Positions 37,433 through 46,900 of a DNA stretch of 64,000 nt are shown here, piece after piece (position 1 is the first letter of the stretch; the number at the start of each line of letters is the position of its first letter). Both the position numbers and the translations under genes were made by a program. The notes beneath the pieces were generated by a model, which saw only the letters and a list, made by a program, of their open reading frames with translations, made no database searches and was not told the origin of the DNA. The DNA comes from JAWKWH01 sp965204295 (GTDB taxonomy: Bacteria > Pseudomonadota > Alphaproteobacteria > Rhizobiales > Rhizobiaceae): assembly GCA_965204295.1 (NCBI GenBank), contig OZ241973.1, positions 992,001-1,056,000 of the forward strand, given 5' to 3'.

Positions 37433-37666
37433 TCATCTCGCGGCGTACATCGCTCCAAGATCCTCGCCATTCGCCTCGCCGCGGCGCAGTTCTATCAGGA
37501 TTATGCGGCCATCGCCCGTCCATTCTTCCCGGATCGAGTCAGGTGGTGCGATGGTGGTTTTGCCGGCGCCGGGCGGTGTGGCCAATGCGGCGCGGTTTCT
37601 CTGTCGAAGAGCCCGCCGCGACCCGGGCAGCGCATCGCTTACCGGTAAATGGGGTGGAACGCACAT
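37433..37666 (-). pseudogene. hrpB: 5' remnant of ATP-dependent helicase gene hrpB
   Basis: The frame encodes LPVSDALPGSRRALRQRNRA, then the Walker A loop TPPGAGKTT and DGRIILIELRRGEANGED, the first 70 or so residues of HrpB (normally about 820). The rest of the gene is gone; downstream on the same strand is the RegB remnant. In Rhizobiales hrpB and actSR are often neighbours, so this looks like a native locus eroded by deletion. Confidence 0.75.
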
Positions 37667-37669
37667 GCT

Positions 37670-38314
37670 TCACTCGCAACCGATGCGGATGATTTTGCCC
37701 TCTGCCGCCTCGGCGTCAGCCTGGTCATGGGTGACAAGAACAATGGCGAGACCCGTGTCGCGGGCCTTGCCGAAAACGAGCTTTCGCATCTGTTGCCGCA
37801 GGCCAGCGTCGAGCTTGGAGAAAGGCTCATCCAGCAACAGCATGCGCGGGGCGGAAATCAGGACGCGGGCGAGAGCCACCCTTGCCTTTTGGCCTCCCGA
37901 GAGCGTGTCGGGATCACGGTCGGCCATTCCTGACAACCCGACCCCATCAAGCATCCCGTCGGCGAGTTGTTTGCGGTCTTCGCGCTTTCCCATGCCCGGC
38001 GGGGCCGCAAACACCAGGTTTCCACCGACGGACATGTGCGGAAACAGAAGCGGGTCCTGAAAGAGAATTCCCGCGTGGCGATCCTCCGCGGGCAGATTTG
38101 TGATCTCTTCGCCATCGACGAAAACGCTGCCGGTCGCATCGAATTCGGAGTCGAGAAATCCGCCGATATACGCCAGCAGCGTCGACTTGCCGGACCCGGA
38201 CGGACCCATGATGGTCACGATATCGCCGGGCGCGACATGCTGCGTGAGACTCAGCAACCGATGGCCGTGAAGAGAAATCGATATTTGGTCGAGAAACAGC
38301 CCCGGCTGTCGCAT
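37670..38314 (-). CDS. ynjD: ABC transporter ATP-binding protein, YnjD type
   Basis: A 214-residue ABC ATPase: Walker A GPSGSGKSTLLAYIGGFLD, Q-loop LFQDPLLFPHMSV, signature LSGGQKARVALARVL, Walker B MLLLDEPFSKLD, and the switch His in THDQ. The start MRQPGLFLDQISI is the family-like N-terminus. It follows the permease gene by 19 bases and ends a three-gene operon (substrate-binding, fused permease, ATPase) equivalent to ynjBCD, whose substrate is not certain; thiamine-related and metal-like solutes have been suggested for relatives. Confidence 0.87.
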   Translation of the reverse strand: MRQPGLFLDQISISLHGHRLLSLTQHVAPGDIVTIMGPSGSGKSTLLAYIGGFLDSEFDATGSVFVDGEEITNLPAEDRHAGILFQDPLLFPHMSVGGNLVFAAPPGMGKREDRKQLADGMLDGVGLSGMADRDPDTLSGGQKARVALARVLISAPRMLLLDEPFSKLDAGLRQQMRKLVFGKARDTGLAIVLVTHDQADAEAAEGKIIRIGCE

Positions 38315-38333
38315 CTGGTTTATTTCGCTCCGG

Positions 38334-40022
38334 TCATACCCGCATTGCGCGGCGCGACCGGAATAACAGCGCCGGTACGGCTGTTGCAACGAGAAAGCCG
38401 ATGGCGGGCAGCGACATCTGAAGAAAGGCATAAACCCCGATCACACGCCGGTTTCCGCCGGATGCGAGCGCGACAGCCTCCGTGGTGATGGTTTCCAGCC
38501 TGCCGGCGCCGATCAGCACTGTCGGGAGATATTGACCGATGGAAACGGCGAATCCGACCGCCGCGGCGGTCAGTACCGCGCGTATCAGCATGGGCAAACG
38601 GATGCGAAACAAAGTCACCCAGCGGCGTTTTCCAAGTCCGGCCGCCAACGCATCGTAACGGCGATCAAATGCGCGCCACGGATCGCTCAACGAAAGAAAC
38701 ACATAAGGAAGCACAAATATCAGATGGACGAATACCAGCGCGGGAAAGGTGGCATCGACGCCCAGGATGACGATCAGCAACTGCAATCCGAACAGGAAGG
38801 CGGCTTGAGGCACCAGAAGCGGCAGATAGATCAGCCAGATCGACCGATTGCCTCGGCGTTGGGTCCGGTCTTCCCGCATCAGGCACAGGATGGCCAGCAC
38901 CGCCGCAAGTCCGGTTGCCAGCGTCGCGACCGCAAGCGTCGTGATCAATGGCTCGGCTATGCGGGGTCCGGCCTGCATCCATGTGCGTAGCGAGATGGTA
39001 TTCGGAAGCGCGTCCGGAAACTGCCACAGCCCGGCAACCGACCAGACCGCCAGGGTCACCAGGCCGCCGGCAATCGCGAAGAACGTCACGATCATCGCCG
39101 CAAGTCCGGAATAGGCCAGCAACCGGTCGTGGCGGAATCGTGCGCCCGAATCACAAAACCAAACGAGAAGGAACGCACCCAGCCGCTCCAGGATTATCCA
39201 GATGCCCAGTGCGAGCGCGGTCAGTATCAGTTGCAGCACCGCACCGGCGGATGCGACATATCGGGCGGACAGATCCGGATCGCTCATCCAATCAACGATG
39301 CGCACCGCGAGCGGCGCGGGAGTCGTCGGGCCGAGAATGGCCGCGACATCGACAACCGACGTCGCAAAGGCAATCACCGCAAAGACCGCCAACCGAATTT
39401 GACGATAGATGTTTGGCCAGAGCGTATAGAGAAAACCGGCGACCCCGCCATAGCCCAATGATGCGGTCAGCGCCCGTGTTTGCTGCAACCTCACTTGCGG
39501 CAGGGCGGCCAGCGTGACAAGCAGCAAAAACGGGATTTCCTTCACGATAAGGCCAGCGACCATCGAGATGCCCGTCGCGTCGTTGACGATCAGGAGGTCG
39601 GGGGGGCGGGTCCAACCGGTCAATCCGGGGGAGATGATGCGTGAAACAATGCCCGAAGGCGATATCAGAAAGGCAAGTCCAAATGCGGCGGCGGCATGGG
39701 GAACGGAGAGCAGCGGAGAAATCAGATGTTGAACGCGGTCGAAAAGCCTGGTTCCGGCGAATGCGGCGACAAACAGAAACACCGCCGCCAGAGAAATCGT
39801 TACGGTCACGAGACCGGCCAGAAGGCTCATCGTCATGGACGTAACCATTCCGGGACGGGAAATCGCGTCCGCCATGTGGTCGAGCGTGAACGCCATGCCA
39901 CCCAGTGCCGGAAGGAAACCGAGCGCGGGCAGCAGCGTGCCGATCAATCCGAGACCGATCGGACCTGCGAGCAGAAATATCGTCAGCGGAGGGCCGAGCC
40001 TGATCAGCACGGCATCGGCCAT
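38334..40022 (-). CDS. ynjC: ABC transporter permease, fused double unit, YnjC type
   Basis: A 562-residue inner-membrane protein with about 12 helices in two homologous halves. Each half carries an EAA-like cytoplasmic loop (first half: LTASLGYGGVAGFLYTLWPNI; second: AAGLGKRRWVTLFRIRLPML). Two fused permease units in one chain are the YnjC layout. It lies 16 bases downstream of the binding-protein gene and 19 bases upstream of the ATPase gene. Confidence 0.87.
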   Translation of the reverse strand: MADAVLIRLGPPLTIFLLAGPIGLGLIGTLLPALGFLPALGGMAFTLDHMADAISRPGMVTSMTMSLLAGLVTVTISLAAVFLFVAAFAGTRLFDRVQHLISPLLSVPHAAAAFGLAFLISPSGIVSRIISPGLTGWTRPPDLLIVNDATGISMVAGLIVKEIPFLLLVTLAALPQVRLQQTRALTASLGYGGVAGFLYTLWPNIYRQIRLAVFAVIAFATSVVDVAAILGPTTPAPLAVRIVDWMSDPDLSARYVASAGAVLQLILTALALGIWIILERLGAFLLVWFCDSGARFRHDRLLAYSGLAAMIVTFFAIAGGLVTLAVWSVAGLWQFPDALPNTISLRTWMQAGPRIAEPLITTLAVATLATGLAAVLAILCLMREDRTQRRGNRSIWLIYLPLLVPQAAFLFGLQLLIVILGVDATFPALVFVHLIFVLPYVFLSLSDPWRAFDRRYDALAAGLGKRRWVTLFRIRLPMLIRAVLTAAAVGFAVSIGQYLPTVLIGAGRLETITTEAVALASGGNRRVIGVYAFLQMSLPAIGFLVATAVPALLFRSRRAMRV

Positions 40023-40038
40023 TCCAACGGACCAAGCG

Positions 40039-41259
40039 CTAATTGGCGACGCCGTAGCGCATCTTCCATTCTTTTTCGAGACGGTTCATCCAGGTCGGAT
40101 GAGGTTCATCGATGGCGGGTCCCAGTTCTTCGGGTTTAAGTGTCGCGATACCGAGGTCCAGCGCATCGAACAGCGCGCGGTCGTTGCCGGTCAGCGAGGC
40201 CATATCCAGCACGGTCGGATCGCCCCAGAAATCCGGGTTCTGCTTGCGCGCCTGAGCCTCCGGTGAAATCAGAAAATCGGCAAGCACGAGCGCACCGGCT
40301 TTCGCCGCGGCATTGTAGGGTATGGCGACGAAGTGCGTGTTCGACAGCGTGCCTCCCGGGAAAGTGAAGGAACGTACCGTGTCGGGAAGCTCGCCATTGG
40401 CGATCGCGCTGGAAGCTTCAGCGGGATTGAAGGCAAAAATGATCTCGACTTCGCCGTCCGCCAATAATTGTTTCATTGCCGGGTAGTTTTGCGGATAGGC
40501 CCTGCCGGAGCGCCACATCACCGGATGAAGTTCGTCCAGATAGGCGAACAGCGGTGCGGTCACTTTGACGAAATTCGCTTCGTCTACCGGCTTCAACAGG
40601 ACAGATCGGTCTTCGACAAGTTCGGAAAGCACCTGTTTGAGAAACGACGACCCGATGAAATCAGGCGGTTGCGGATAGGAGAAACGACCCGGATTGGCCT
40701 TGGCCCATGAAAGCAGGCTCTTTGCATCCGTCGGCAATTCAGCGGGTTCGGTGCGCGCCGAATCGTGAAAAAAGACAAGCTTGCCCATTCCCCACGGGCT
40801 TTCCAACCCTTCAACCGGAATCGTGAAGTCGGTCCGTATGGTCGGTTTGTTTTCGACATCGACATATTGCCAGTTCGGCAGTTTTTCCGCCCAGCCCGGT
40901 GAAAACAGAAGGTTTTGCCGCTTCATTGAGGCGAAATTCTCGCCATTGATCCAGATAAGGTCAACCGACCCGCCATCATGCTTGCCGACCGCCTTCTCTC
41001 CGACCACCTTGGCGACGGCATGCGCAGTGTCGTCAAGTTTCACATGCACGAGCCTGACATCGTGTTTGCTCTTGATCTCGGCTCCCACCCATTCGATGTA
41101 GGCGTTAATGTTTTCCGAACCGCCCCAGGCGTTCCAGTAGACCGTCTCGCCTTTTGCGTCTTCCAATACCATATCCCAGTTCGCGAGATCGGGATCGCCG
41201 GCATGGGCCGAACCGAGTCCGAGCGCGAGAATCGCAGCGGCTGCGAGGAGTTTTCTCAT
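40039..41259 (-). CDS. ynjB: ABC transporter substrate-binding protein, YnjB type
   Basis: A 406-residue periplasmic protein. The signal peptide KLLAAAAILALGLGSAHA is followed by the mature protein. The motif VYWNAWGGSENINAYIEWVG and LIWINGENFASMKRQNLLF identify the YnjB family of the extracellular solute-binding superfamily. It is first in the operon. The region upstream shows no thiamine-pyrophosphate riboswitch that I can see. Confidence 0.88.
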   Translation of the reverse strand: MRKLLAAAAILALGLGSAHAGDPDLANWDMVLEDAKGETVYWNAWGGSENINAYIEWVGAEIKSKHDVRLVHVKLDDTAHAVAKVVGEKAVGKHDGGSVDLIWINGENFASMKRQNLLFSPGWAEKLPNWQYVDVENKPTIRTDFTIPVEGLESPWGMGKLVFFHDSARTEPAELPTDAKSLLSWAKANPGRFSYPQPPDFIGSSFLKQVLSELVEDRSVLLKPVDEANFVKVTAPLFAYLDELHPVMWRSGRAYPQNYPAMKQLLADGEVEIIFAFNPAEASSAIANGELPDTVRSFTFPGGTLSNTHFVAIPYNAAAKAGALVLADFLISPEAQARKQNPDFWGDPTVLDMASLTGNDRALFDALDLGIATLKPEELGPAIDEPHPTWMNRLEKEWKMRYGVAN

Positions 41260-41365
41260 TCAGTCATTCCTCCCTGAAGAAAACCTGGCGCTGATGAACA
41301 TGGGCCGAACGCGGGGTCAATGCGCGCCGGTAGTCAACTTGACGTGACCCGCTCCGACTGCCGGC

Positions 41366-42547
41366 CTACATGCCGACCGCTACAAACGCTTCCGCCAAGC
41401 GACCGAGTTCGTCCTGCGGCAGGCCGGCGACATTGATGCGGCCATCGCCGATGACATAAATCGCGTGATCGTTTTTCAGTGCGGCGACCTGGTCCGGCGT
41501 GGCGCCGGACAGTGAAAACATGCCTCGATGGGCGGCGATGAATGAAAAGCGGTCGGATCCGGCCGCACTGCGCAGGCTGGCCGAGAAACGTTCGCGCAGC
41601 GACAACATGCGCCGCCTCATTTCCGTCAATTCGGACCGCCATTCCCTTGTGAGAGCACGATCTTCCAAGATCATTCGCACGACAGCCGCGCCGTGATCCG
41701 GCGGCATGGAATAATTCACTCGCGCCAGGATACCGAGCGCCGCCTGAACATTTGCTTTCGGTCCCGGTTCGGACAGCGCGATCGCACATCCCACCCGATC
41801 ACGATACAGGCCGAAATTTTTTGAACAGGACGCCGCGATCATCATCTCGGGAACTGCAGAGGCAAGCAAACGCACGCCGGCGGCGTCTTCCTCCAACCCG
41901 CCGCCAAATCCCTGATAGGCTATGTCAATGAGCGGGATCAGACGGTTGTCGCTTAAGAAATTCGTCAGTGATTTCCACTGATCCGAATCGAGGTTCGCGC
42001 CCGTCGGATTGTGGCAGCAGCCGTGGAGCAAAACGCAGTCGCCCGGCCTGGCGGCCTGAAGACTCTCAAGCATGGCTTCGAAATTGACCGACAGGGTTTC
42101 CCGGTCGAAATAGGCGTAGACATCGCGATTGAGGCCAACCTGGTCGATGATCGCACGATGGTTGGCCCAAGTTGGATCGGACAACCAGATCGTCGTTTCC
42201 GGGCGGGACCGTTGAACCAGTTCGAACAATTCGCGAAGCGCGCCGCCACCGCCGGGCGCCTGCACGGCGCTCAGTCGCGCCTCGTCCAGCGCGTCGCCCA
42301 GAACAAGGCGGCTCATCGCCTTGTTGAAGCCGATATCGCCGGCGAGCCCGACATAGCTCTTGCTCCGTTGTTCTTCCAGCAGGCGCGTTTCAGCCGATTT
42401 GACCGCGCGCATGATCGGCGTATCGCCATTGACATCCTTGTATACTCCAACGCCGAGGTCGATCCTGTCGTCGCGCGCATCGGCGCGAAACTCGGCCATC
42501 AGCGCCAGTATTGGATCGCTTTTCGGCCCGGGAAGCAGTTCAAACAT
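41366..42547 (-). CDS. Aromatic/aspartate aminotransferase (class I, TyrB/AspC type)
   Basis: A 393-residue PLP enzyme of fold type I, subgroup Ialpha. N-terminal LPGPKSDPILALMAEFRADARDD and VGVYKD are standard; the Schiff-base Lys lies in AASCSKNFGLYRDRVG, the PLP phosphate site follows, and Arg in the C-terminal part binds the carboxylate. It is divergent from kynureninase with 248 bases between, which suggests a shared regulatory region and a role in tryptophan/tyrosine/phenylalanine catabolism. Confidence 0.92.
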   Translation of the reverse strand: MFELLPGPKSDPILALMAEFRADARDDRIDLGVGVYKDVNGDTPIMRAVKSAETRLLEEQRSKSYVGLAGDIGFNKAMSRLVLGDALDEARLSAVQAPGGGGALRELFELVQRSRPETTIWLSDPTWANHRAIIDQVGLNRDVYAYFDRETLSVNFEAMLESLQAARPGDCVLLHGCCHNPTGANLDSDQWKSLTNFLSDNRLIPLIDIAYQGFGGGLEEDAAGVRLLASAVPEMMIAASCSKNFGLYRDRVGCAIALSEPGPKANVQAALGILARVNYSMPPDHGAAVVRMILEDRALTREWRSELTEMRRRMLSLRERFSASLRSAAGSDRFSFIAAHRGMFSLSGATPDQVAALKNDHAIYVIGDGRINVAGLPQDELGRLAEAFVAVGM

Positions 42548-42795
42548 GCCTGTTATGTCCTTTTTTGGAGGAATTCTTATCGGTGATACGCCCGCCGGCG
42601 CGGGGTTTCAACTCGCAAAAACCTCAAATTATGAAGATTTCCGCCGACTTTGGTTAACATGACACATTTGCGACCGGTGATGATTGTAGGAGACAGAGGT
42701 GACGGTCGGGAGAATAGTGCGGATTCAACTAATTTTCTTATCGATTGAAATTGCAATCCGCGAAAGATAGAGACGGTCCCCACAGGAGACCGGCT

Positions 42796-44043
42796 TTGAC
42801 CGAAAGATTTGCGCGGCGCGCAATTGAATTCGACCGCAACGACCCGCTTGCGGCGCTTCGAGACCGTTTCCATTTGCCGGAAGATATCATCTATCTCAAT
42901 GGCAACTCGCTCGGTCCGATGCCGATAGGGGTCGCCGAACGGCTGACGACGGCTACCGGAACCGAATGGGCCAAGGATCTGATAACGAGCTGGAACAAGG
43001 CGGACTGGATTGGCCTTCCCCGGAGGATATCGGCCAGGATTTCGCCACTAATTGGCGCGGATTTCGATTGCATCGCGGTTACCGATTCCACGTCGATCAA
43101 TCTGTTCAAAGTGCTTTCGGCGGCGTTGGCGATGCGGCCGGGCAAGACCCGCATTATTTCCGAAAGGGACAACTTCCCGACCGATTTATACATGGCCGAA
43201 GGTCTGTCGGCGCTGATGGCGCAAAACCATGAACTTGTTCTGGCGGAAGGTCCCGAGGGCGCCGCAGCCCAAATTGACGATCGTGCGGCGGTTCTCATGC
43301 TCACCCATGTCAACTACAGGACCGGCCGTATTTGTGACATGGCCGGCCTGACCAGGACGGCCCATGACGCGGGGGCGCTCACCATCTGGGATCTGGCCCA
43401 TTCGGCGGGTGCGGTTGAAGTCGATCTTGCGGGAGCCAAAGCGGATTTTGCCGTCGGTTGCGGCTATAAATATCTCAATGGCGGACCGGGCGCGCCGGCC
43501 TTCATTTACGCCGCCCGCGAACATCACGGCGTGGCGCGCCAACCTTTGACGGGATGGTTCTCACATGCGGCGCCGTTTGCGTTCGAATCAAAATATTCGC
43601 CTGCCAGCGGTATCGCCCGGTTCTACACGAGTACGCCGCCGGTGCTTTCGTTGACCGCGCTCAATGCCGCGCTCGACGCATGGGACGGGGTTTCGATGGC
43701 GGATGTGAGGCGAAAATCACTCGCTTTGACCGACTTCTTCATAGAAGCCGTGGAAACACGTTGCGGCGGTCATGGATTGACACTGGCTTCGCCGCGCGAT
43801 CAGGAGCTTCGGGGAAGCCAGGTATCGTTTCATCTTCCCGAAATCGGTTACGCTGTCATACAGGCTCTGATCTCGCGTGGTGTAATAGGTGATTTCCGTG
43901 CGCCTGATATTATCCGTTTTGGTTTTGCGCCGCTCTATACCCGGTTCGCGGATGTGGCCGCCGCCGTTGAAATTCTGGCGGGAGTTCTGTCCGATGGGAG
44001 TTGGGATCAGGACGGTTTCAGGTTGAAGGCGGCCGTCACCTGA
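42796..44043 (+). CDS. kynU: Kynureninase, TTG start
   Basis: A 415-residue PLP enzyme that splits kynurenine to anthranilate and alanine. Family motifs: IIYLNGNSLGPMPIG, WDLAHSAGAVEVDL and the PLP Lys in GCGYKYLNGGPGAPAF. The start is TTG at 42796 with AGGAG eight bases upstream; the frame extends upstream to 42745 but before the ribosome site. No kynA or kynB gene is near, so the upstream steps are elsewhere. Divergent from the aminotransferase gene. Confidence 0.93.
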   Translation: MTERFARRAIEFDRNDPLAALRDRFHLPEDIIYLNGNSLGPMPIGVAERLTTATGTEWAKDLITSWNKADWIGLPRRISARISPLIGADFDCIAVTDSTSINLFKVLSAALAMRPGKTRIISERDNFPTDLYMAEGLSALMAQNHELVLAEGPEGAAAQIDDRAAVLMLTHVNYRTGRICDMAGLTRTAHDAGALTIWDLAHSAGAVEVDLAGAKADFAVGCGYKYLNGGPGAPAFIYAAREHHGVARQPLTGWFSHAAPFAFESKYSPASGIARFYTSTPPVLSLTALNAALDAWDGVSMADVRRKSLALTDFFIEAVETRCGGHGLTLASPRDQELRGSQVSFHLPEIGYAVIQALISRGVIGDFRAPDIIRFGFAPLYTRFADVAAAVEILAGVLSDGSWDQDGFRLKAAVT

Positions 44044-44132
44044 TCGGACCGCCCGGAACTCCGACAATTCAGCAGGGAACTGCGCCCGGTGCGCCGGCTT
44101 GTATGCAAGCCGATAATTGGTCGTGGAGGCTG

Positions 44133-44468
44133 CTATTCGGCCTCGTCGGGCGTTTGAGTTTCGACCGGTTGCGCAATCATCTGGATTATCTTTAAAAACA
44201 GGCCGATCCCCGATGCGGCATAGAACATCGTGAAAATTTTCGCCGCGTCGGATTTTGGCGTCAGGTCGCCATAGCCGATTGTGGTCAAGGTGATGAAACT
44301 GAAATACAGCGCGTCGAGTATGCGCCAACCTTCGATCTGAACGTAAAACCAGGTGCCTGAAATGAGAAGCAGGGAAATCGCACCGGCGGTGTTCCGGAAC
44401 GCCGGACTGTTCCAGGACCCGATAAAGGCTCGCACCACGTGATAGATCGGCAACAAATAGGAAAGCAT
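44133..44468 (-). CDS. Two-helix potassium channel protein
   Basis: A 111-residue protein with two transmembrane helices flanking the pore loop TLTTIGYGDLTP, which contains the potassium selectivity filter. Like KcsA-type channels it probably forms a tetramer; no RCK or cyclic-nucleotide domain is present. The start MLSYLLPIYH has GGAG ten bases before. It is convergent with kynU. Confidence 0.88.
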   Translation of the reverse strand: MLSYLLPIYHVVRAFIGSWNSPAFRNTAGAISLLLISGTWFYVQIEGWRILDALYFSFITLTTIGYGDLTPKSDAAKIFTMFYAASGIGLFLKIIQMIAQPVETQTPDEAE

Positions 44469-44644
44469 TCGGTTTTCTCCACAATATCGATTGCAACCAT
44501 ATTCACCGATTGCCACAATTCGTTCAATCGCGGTTTGGCCGAAGCCGGATTTTGCACATCGCATTGTTGAGGATTGAAATCCCCCGGCAGGTCGGTGTTT
44601 AAGCAAGCCGGTCGTGAATGTTTCAATCCGGAAAGACGGAGTTC

Positions 44645-45850
44645 ATGCAGGAAGCCTTTATTTGCGATTATGTCCGTACGCCAATCGGGCGTTTCGGTGG
44701 CGCGTTGTCCGCCGTTCGCGCCGATGATCTCGGCGCCATCCCGATCAGGGCTCTGATGAAGCGCAACGGCAAAACCGACTGGGAAGCCGTCGATGACGTG
44801 ATCTACGGCTGCGCCAATCAGGCCGGCGAAGACAATCGCAATGTAGCGCGCATGAGCCTGTTGCTTGCCGGCATGCCGGAATGCGTGCCCGGCGCAACGA
44901 TCAACCGCCTGTGCGGCTCGGGGATGAACGCGCTGATCGACGCGGCGCGGGCAATCAGGACGGGCGAAGCCGAACTGATGATTGCCGGCGGCGTGGAATC
45001 GATGTCGCGCGCTCCCTTTGTGATGCCCAAAGCGGACACCGCTTTCTCGCGCAAGGCGGAAATTCACGACACGACGATCGGCTGGCGGTTTGTCAATCCG
45101 GTGATGAAAAGGCAATATGGCGTCGACTCCATGCCTGAGACGGCGGAGAACGTGGCGGAGGACTTCCGGATCAGCCGCGCCGACCAGGACGCTTTTGCCG
45201 CGCGCAGCCAGGAAAAGGCGATGGCGGCGCAGGAAAACGGCCGGCTGGCCAGGGAAATTGTCGAGGTAACGATTCCCCGACGCACGGGCGGTCCCGTCGT
45301 CGTGGAAAAGGACGAGCATCCGCGCGCCGGCACGACGGCGGAAAATCTCGCCAGGCTGCCGACGCCGTTCCGCCGGGACGGCACCGTCACCGCCGGCAAT
45401 GCGTCGGGTGTGAATGACGGCGCCGCGGCCATTGTCGTTGCATCGGAAGCGGCGGCGAAAAAAAACGGCTTGACGCCGGTCGCGCGCATCCTCGGTGGTG
45501 CGGCGACAGGTCTGGCGCCGCGGATCATGGGATTCGGGCCGGCTCCCGCAACACGCAAGCTGTGCGACCGTTTGGGCCTCATGCCACAGGATTTTGATGT
45601 CATTGAATTAAACGAAGCCTTTGCCTCGCAGGGTTTGGCAACGCTCCGCAACCTGGGTGTCGCCGATGACGCTGATCACGTAAATCCGAATGGCGGCGCG
45701 ATCGCGCTCGGCCATCCGCTGGGGATGTCCGGAGCACGCATAGCGGCCACCGCGGCGCTGGAACTGTCCGAGCGCAAAGGCAAACTTGCCCTCGCCACGA
45801 TGTGCATCGGCGTCGGTCAAGGCATCGCGGTGGCGATGGAACGGATTTGA
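44645..45850 (+). CDS. pcaF: Acetyl-CoA acyltransferase, 3-oxoadipyl-CoA thiolase type
   Basis: A 401-residue thiolase. The nucleophile Cys is in NRLCGSGMNAL; active His in GHPLGMSGAR and the second Cys in MCIGVGQG. The sequence resembles PcaF, the last step of the beta-ketoadipate pathway, better than acetoacetyl-CoA thiolases (ICDYVRTPIGRFGG at the start). No other pca gene is in the window, so a role as general beta-ketothiolase, for example for acetoacetate from carnitine breakdown, is possible. ATG 44645 follows GGAG. Its last 34 bases overlap the convergent regulator gene. Confidence 0.85.
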   Translation: MQEAFICDYVRTPIGRFGGALSAVRADDLGAIPIRALMKRNGKTDWEAVDDVIYGCANQAGEDNRNVARMSLLLAGMPECVPGATINRLCGSGMNALIDAARAIRTGEAELMIAGGVESMSRAPFVMPKADTAFSRKAEIHDTTIGWRFVNPVMKRQYGVDSMPETAENVAEDFRISRADQDAFAARSQEKAMAAQENGRLAREIVEVTIPRRTGGPVVVEKDEHPRAGTTAENLARLPTPFRRDGTVTAGNASGVNDGAAAIVVASEAAAKKNGLTPVARILGGAATGLAPRIMGFGPAPATRKLCDRLGLMPQDFDVIELNEAFASQGLATLRNLGVADDADHVNPNGGAIALGHPLGMSGARIAATAALELSERKGKLALATMCIGVGQGIAVAMERI

Positions 45851-46827
45851 ATTTGCCTGACGGCGGATGGCGACTCGCCATATACCCGGGAAAAGGCGCG
45901 GGAGAATGTGCCGGCCGAGGAGAATCCGGTGCGTTCCGCCACCTCGCCCAGGGTGAGGCTCGTGTCCGTGACCATCCGGCGCGCGATCGACAATCTGAGA
46001 CGTAGATTGTAGGCGCCGGGCGTCTCGCCGGTCGATGCTTTGAACAGTTTTTCCAACCCGCGGGCGGACAGTCTCAGCCGCTTGGCGATTGCCCCGGCGG
46101 TCAAGGGCCAGTCGATGCAGCTTTCCATCAGGCGCAAAGCCTCGGCAAAGCGCGGATCGTGGTTATCCAGGCCGCCAAGTGCGATCAACGGCTGGGCGTC
46201 TTCCGCGGCCTTTCCTTCCTCATGGATAAACACGCCGGCCACGTCGAGCGCGGTGGCGACACCAAGACGCGCCCGCACCAGATGCAGCATCAGATCGAAG
46301 GTTGGCGAGGCGCCGCCGGCGGTGAACACCGGACCGTCGATGATATAGCGGTCACGGCGGACATCCGTGTCGGGATAGGCGGAGGCGAAATCCTCAAGAT
46401 CCTCCCAGTGCGTTGTCGCCGCGCGTCCGTCCAGCAATCCCGACCGTGCAAGGAGCCATGAACCGGCTTCCACACTGCCGATGGCGCGAACGTGTCGAGA
46501 TGATTGTCGGATTCGCGACAGCAAGCGCGCCGTCGCCTGGACGGCAACGCCAAATCCCGCAAGCATGACAAGGACATCGCCGCAATTCGACGGTTCCAGC
46601 GGGCCGGAAACATGGATCGGCAGGCCACATGTGGTAACCGCCGGATTGCCGTCCGGGGAGACAAAGCGCCAAGTAAACGCCTGCCGTCCGGAAACGCGAT
46701 TTGCCGCGCGTAGAGGATCGACAGCCGATGCAACGCACATGATCGAAATGGACAGCATGACAAGAAATGTCACGTCAAGCGACGTGTCTTTGTGCCGTAA
46801 TATGTCTCGGAGTTCGTTTTTTGTCAT
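45817..46827 (-). CDS. GlxA-family AraC-type regulator (CdhR-like)
   Basis: A 336-residue transcription factor: an N-terminal DJ-1/PfpI-like domain (about 15-195, with GDVLVMLAGFG and GPVFTAGGASPTFDLML) and a C-terminal AraC double helix-turn-helix (WPLTAGAIAKRLRLSARGLE, TLGEVAERTGFSSAGTFSRAF). Members of this group control carnitine, choline and betaine genes. It is divergent from the beta-keto acid cleavage gene with 73 bases between, so it probably regulates the cluster to its right. The 3' end overlaps pcaF convergently by 34 bases. Confidence 0.9.
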   Translation of the reverse strand: MTKNELRDILRHKDTSLDVTFLVMLSISIMCVASAVDPLRAANRVSGRQAFTWRFVSPDGNPAVTTCGLPIHVSGPLEPSNCGDVLVMLAGFGVAVQATARLLSRIRQSSRHVRAIGSVEAGSWLLARSGLLDGRAATTHWEDLEDFASAYPDTDVRRDRYIIDGPVFTAGGASPTFDLMLHLVRARLGVATALDVAGVFIHEEGKAAEDAQPLIALGGLDNHDPRFAEALRLMESCIDWPLTAGAIAKRLRLSARGLEKLFKASTGETPGAYNLRLRLSIARRMVTDTSLTLGEVAERTGFSSAGTFSRAFSRVYGESPSAVRQIQIRSIATAMP

Positions 46828-46863
46828 CTATATTTCGTAATTCGCAAAGCAATTTTCGGCAAG

Positions 46864-46881
46864 CGCGGCATGATGTCCGCG
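46864..46881. promoter_or_regulatory. Inverted repeat, possible operator of the carnitine-type cluster
   Basis: CGCGG-CATGATGT-CCGCG, with 5-bp arms, lies in the 73 bases between the divergent regulator gene and the cleavage-enzyme gene, 20 bases before the latter's start. It could be part of the GlxA-type regulator's site. The arms are short, so confidence is low. Confidence 0.25.
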
Positions 46882-46900
46882 ATACCGTAAGGAGGAAGTC

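Noticed and set aside
41260..41365. Thiamine-pyrophosphate riboswitch before the YnjBCD-type operon
   Set aside because: No CUGAGA or ACCUGA-like elements are found in the leader.
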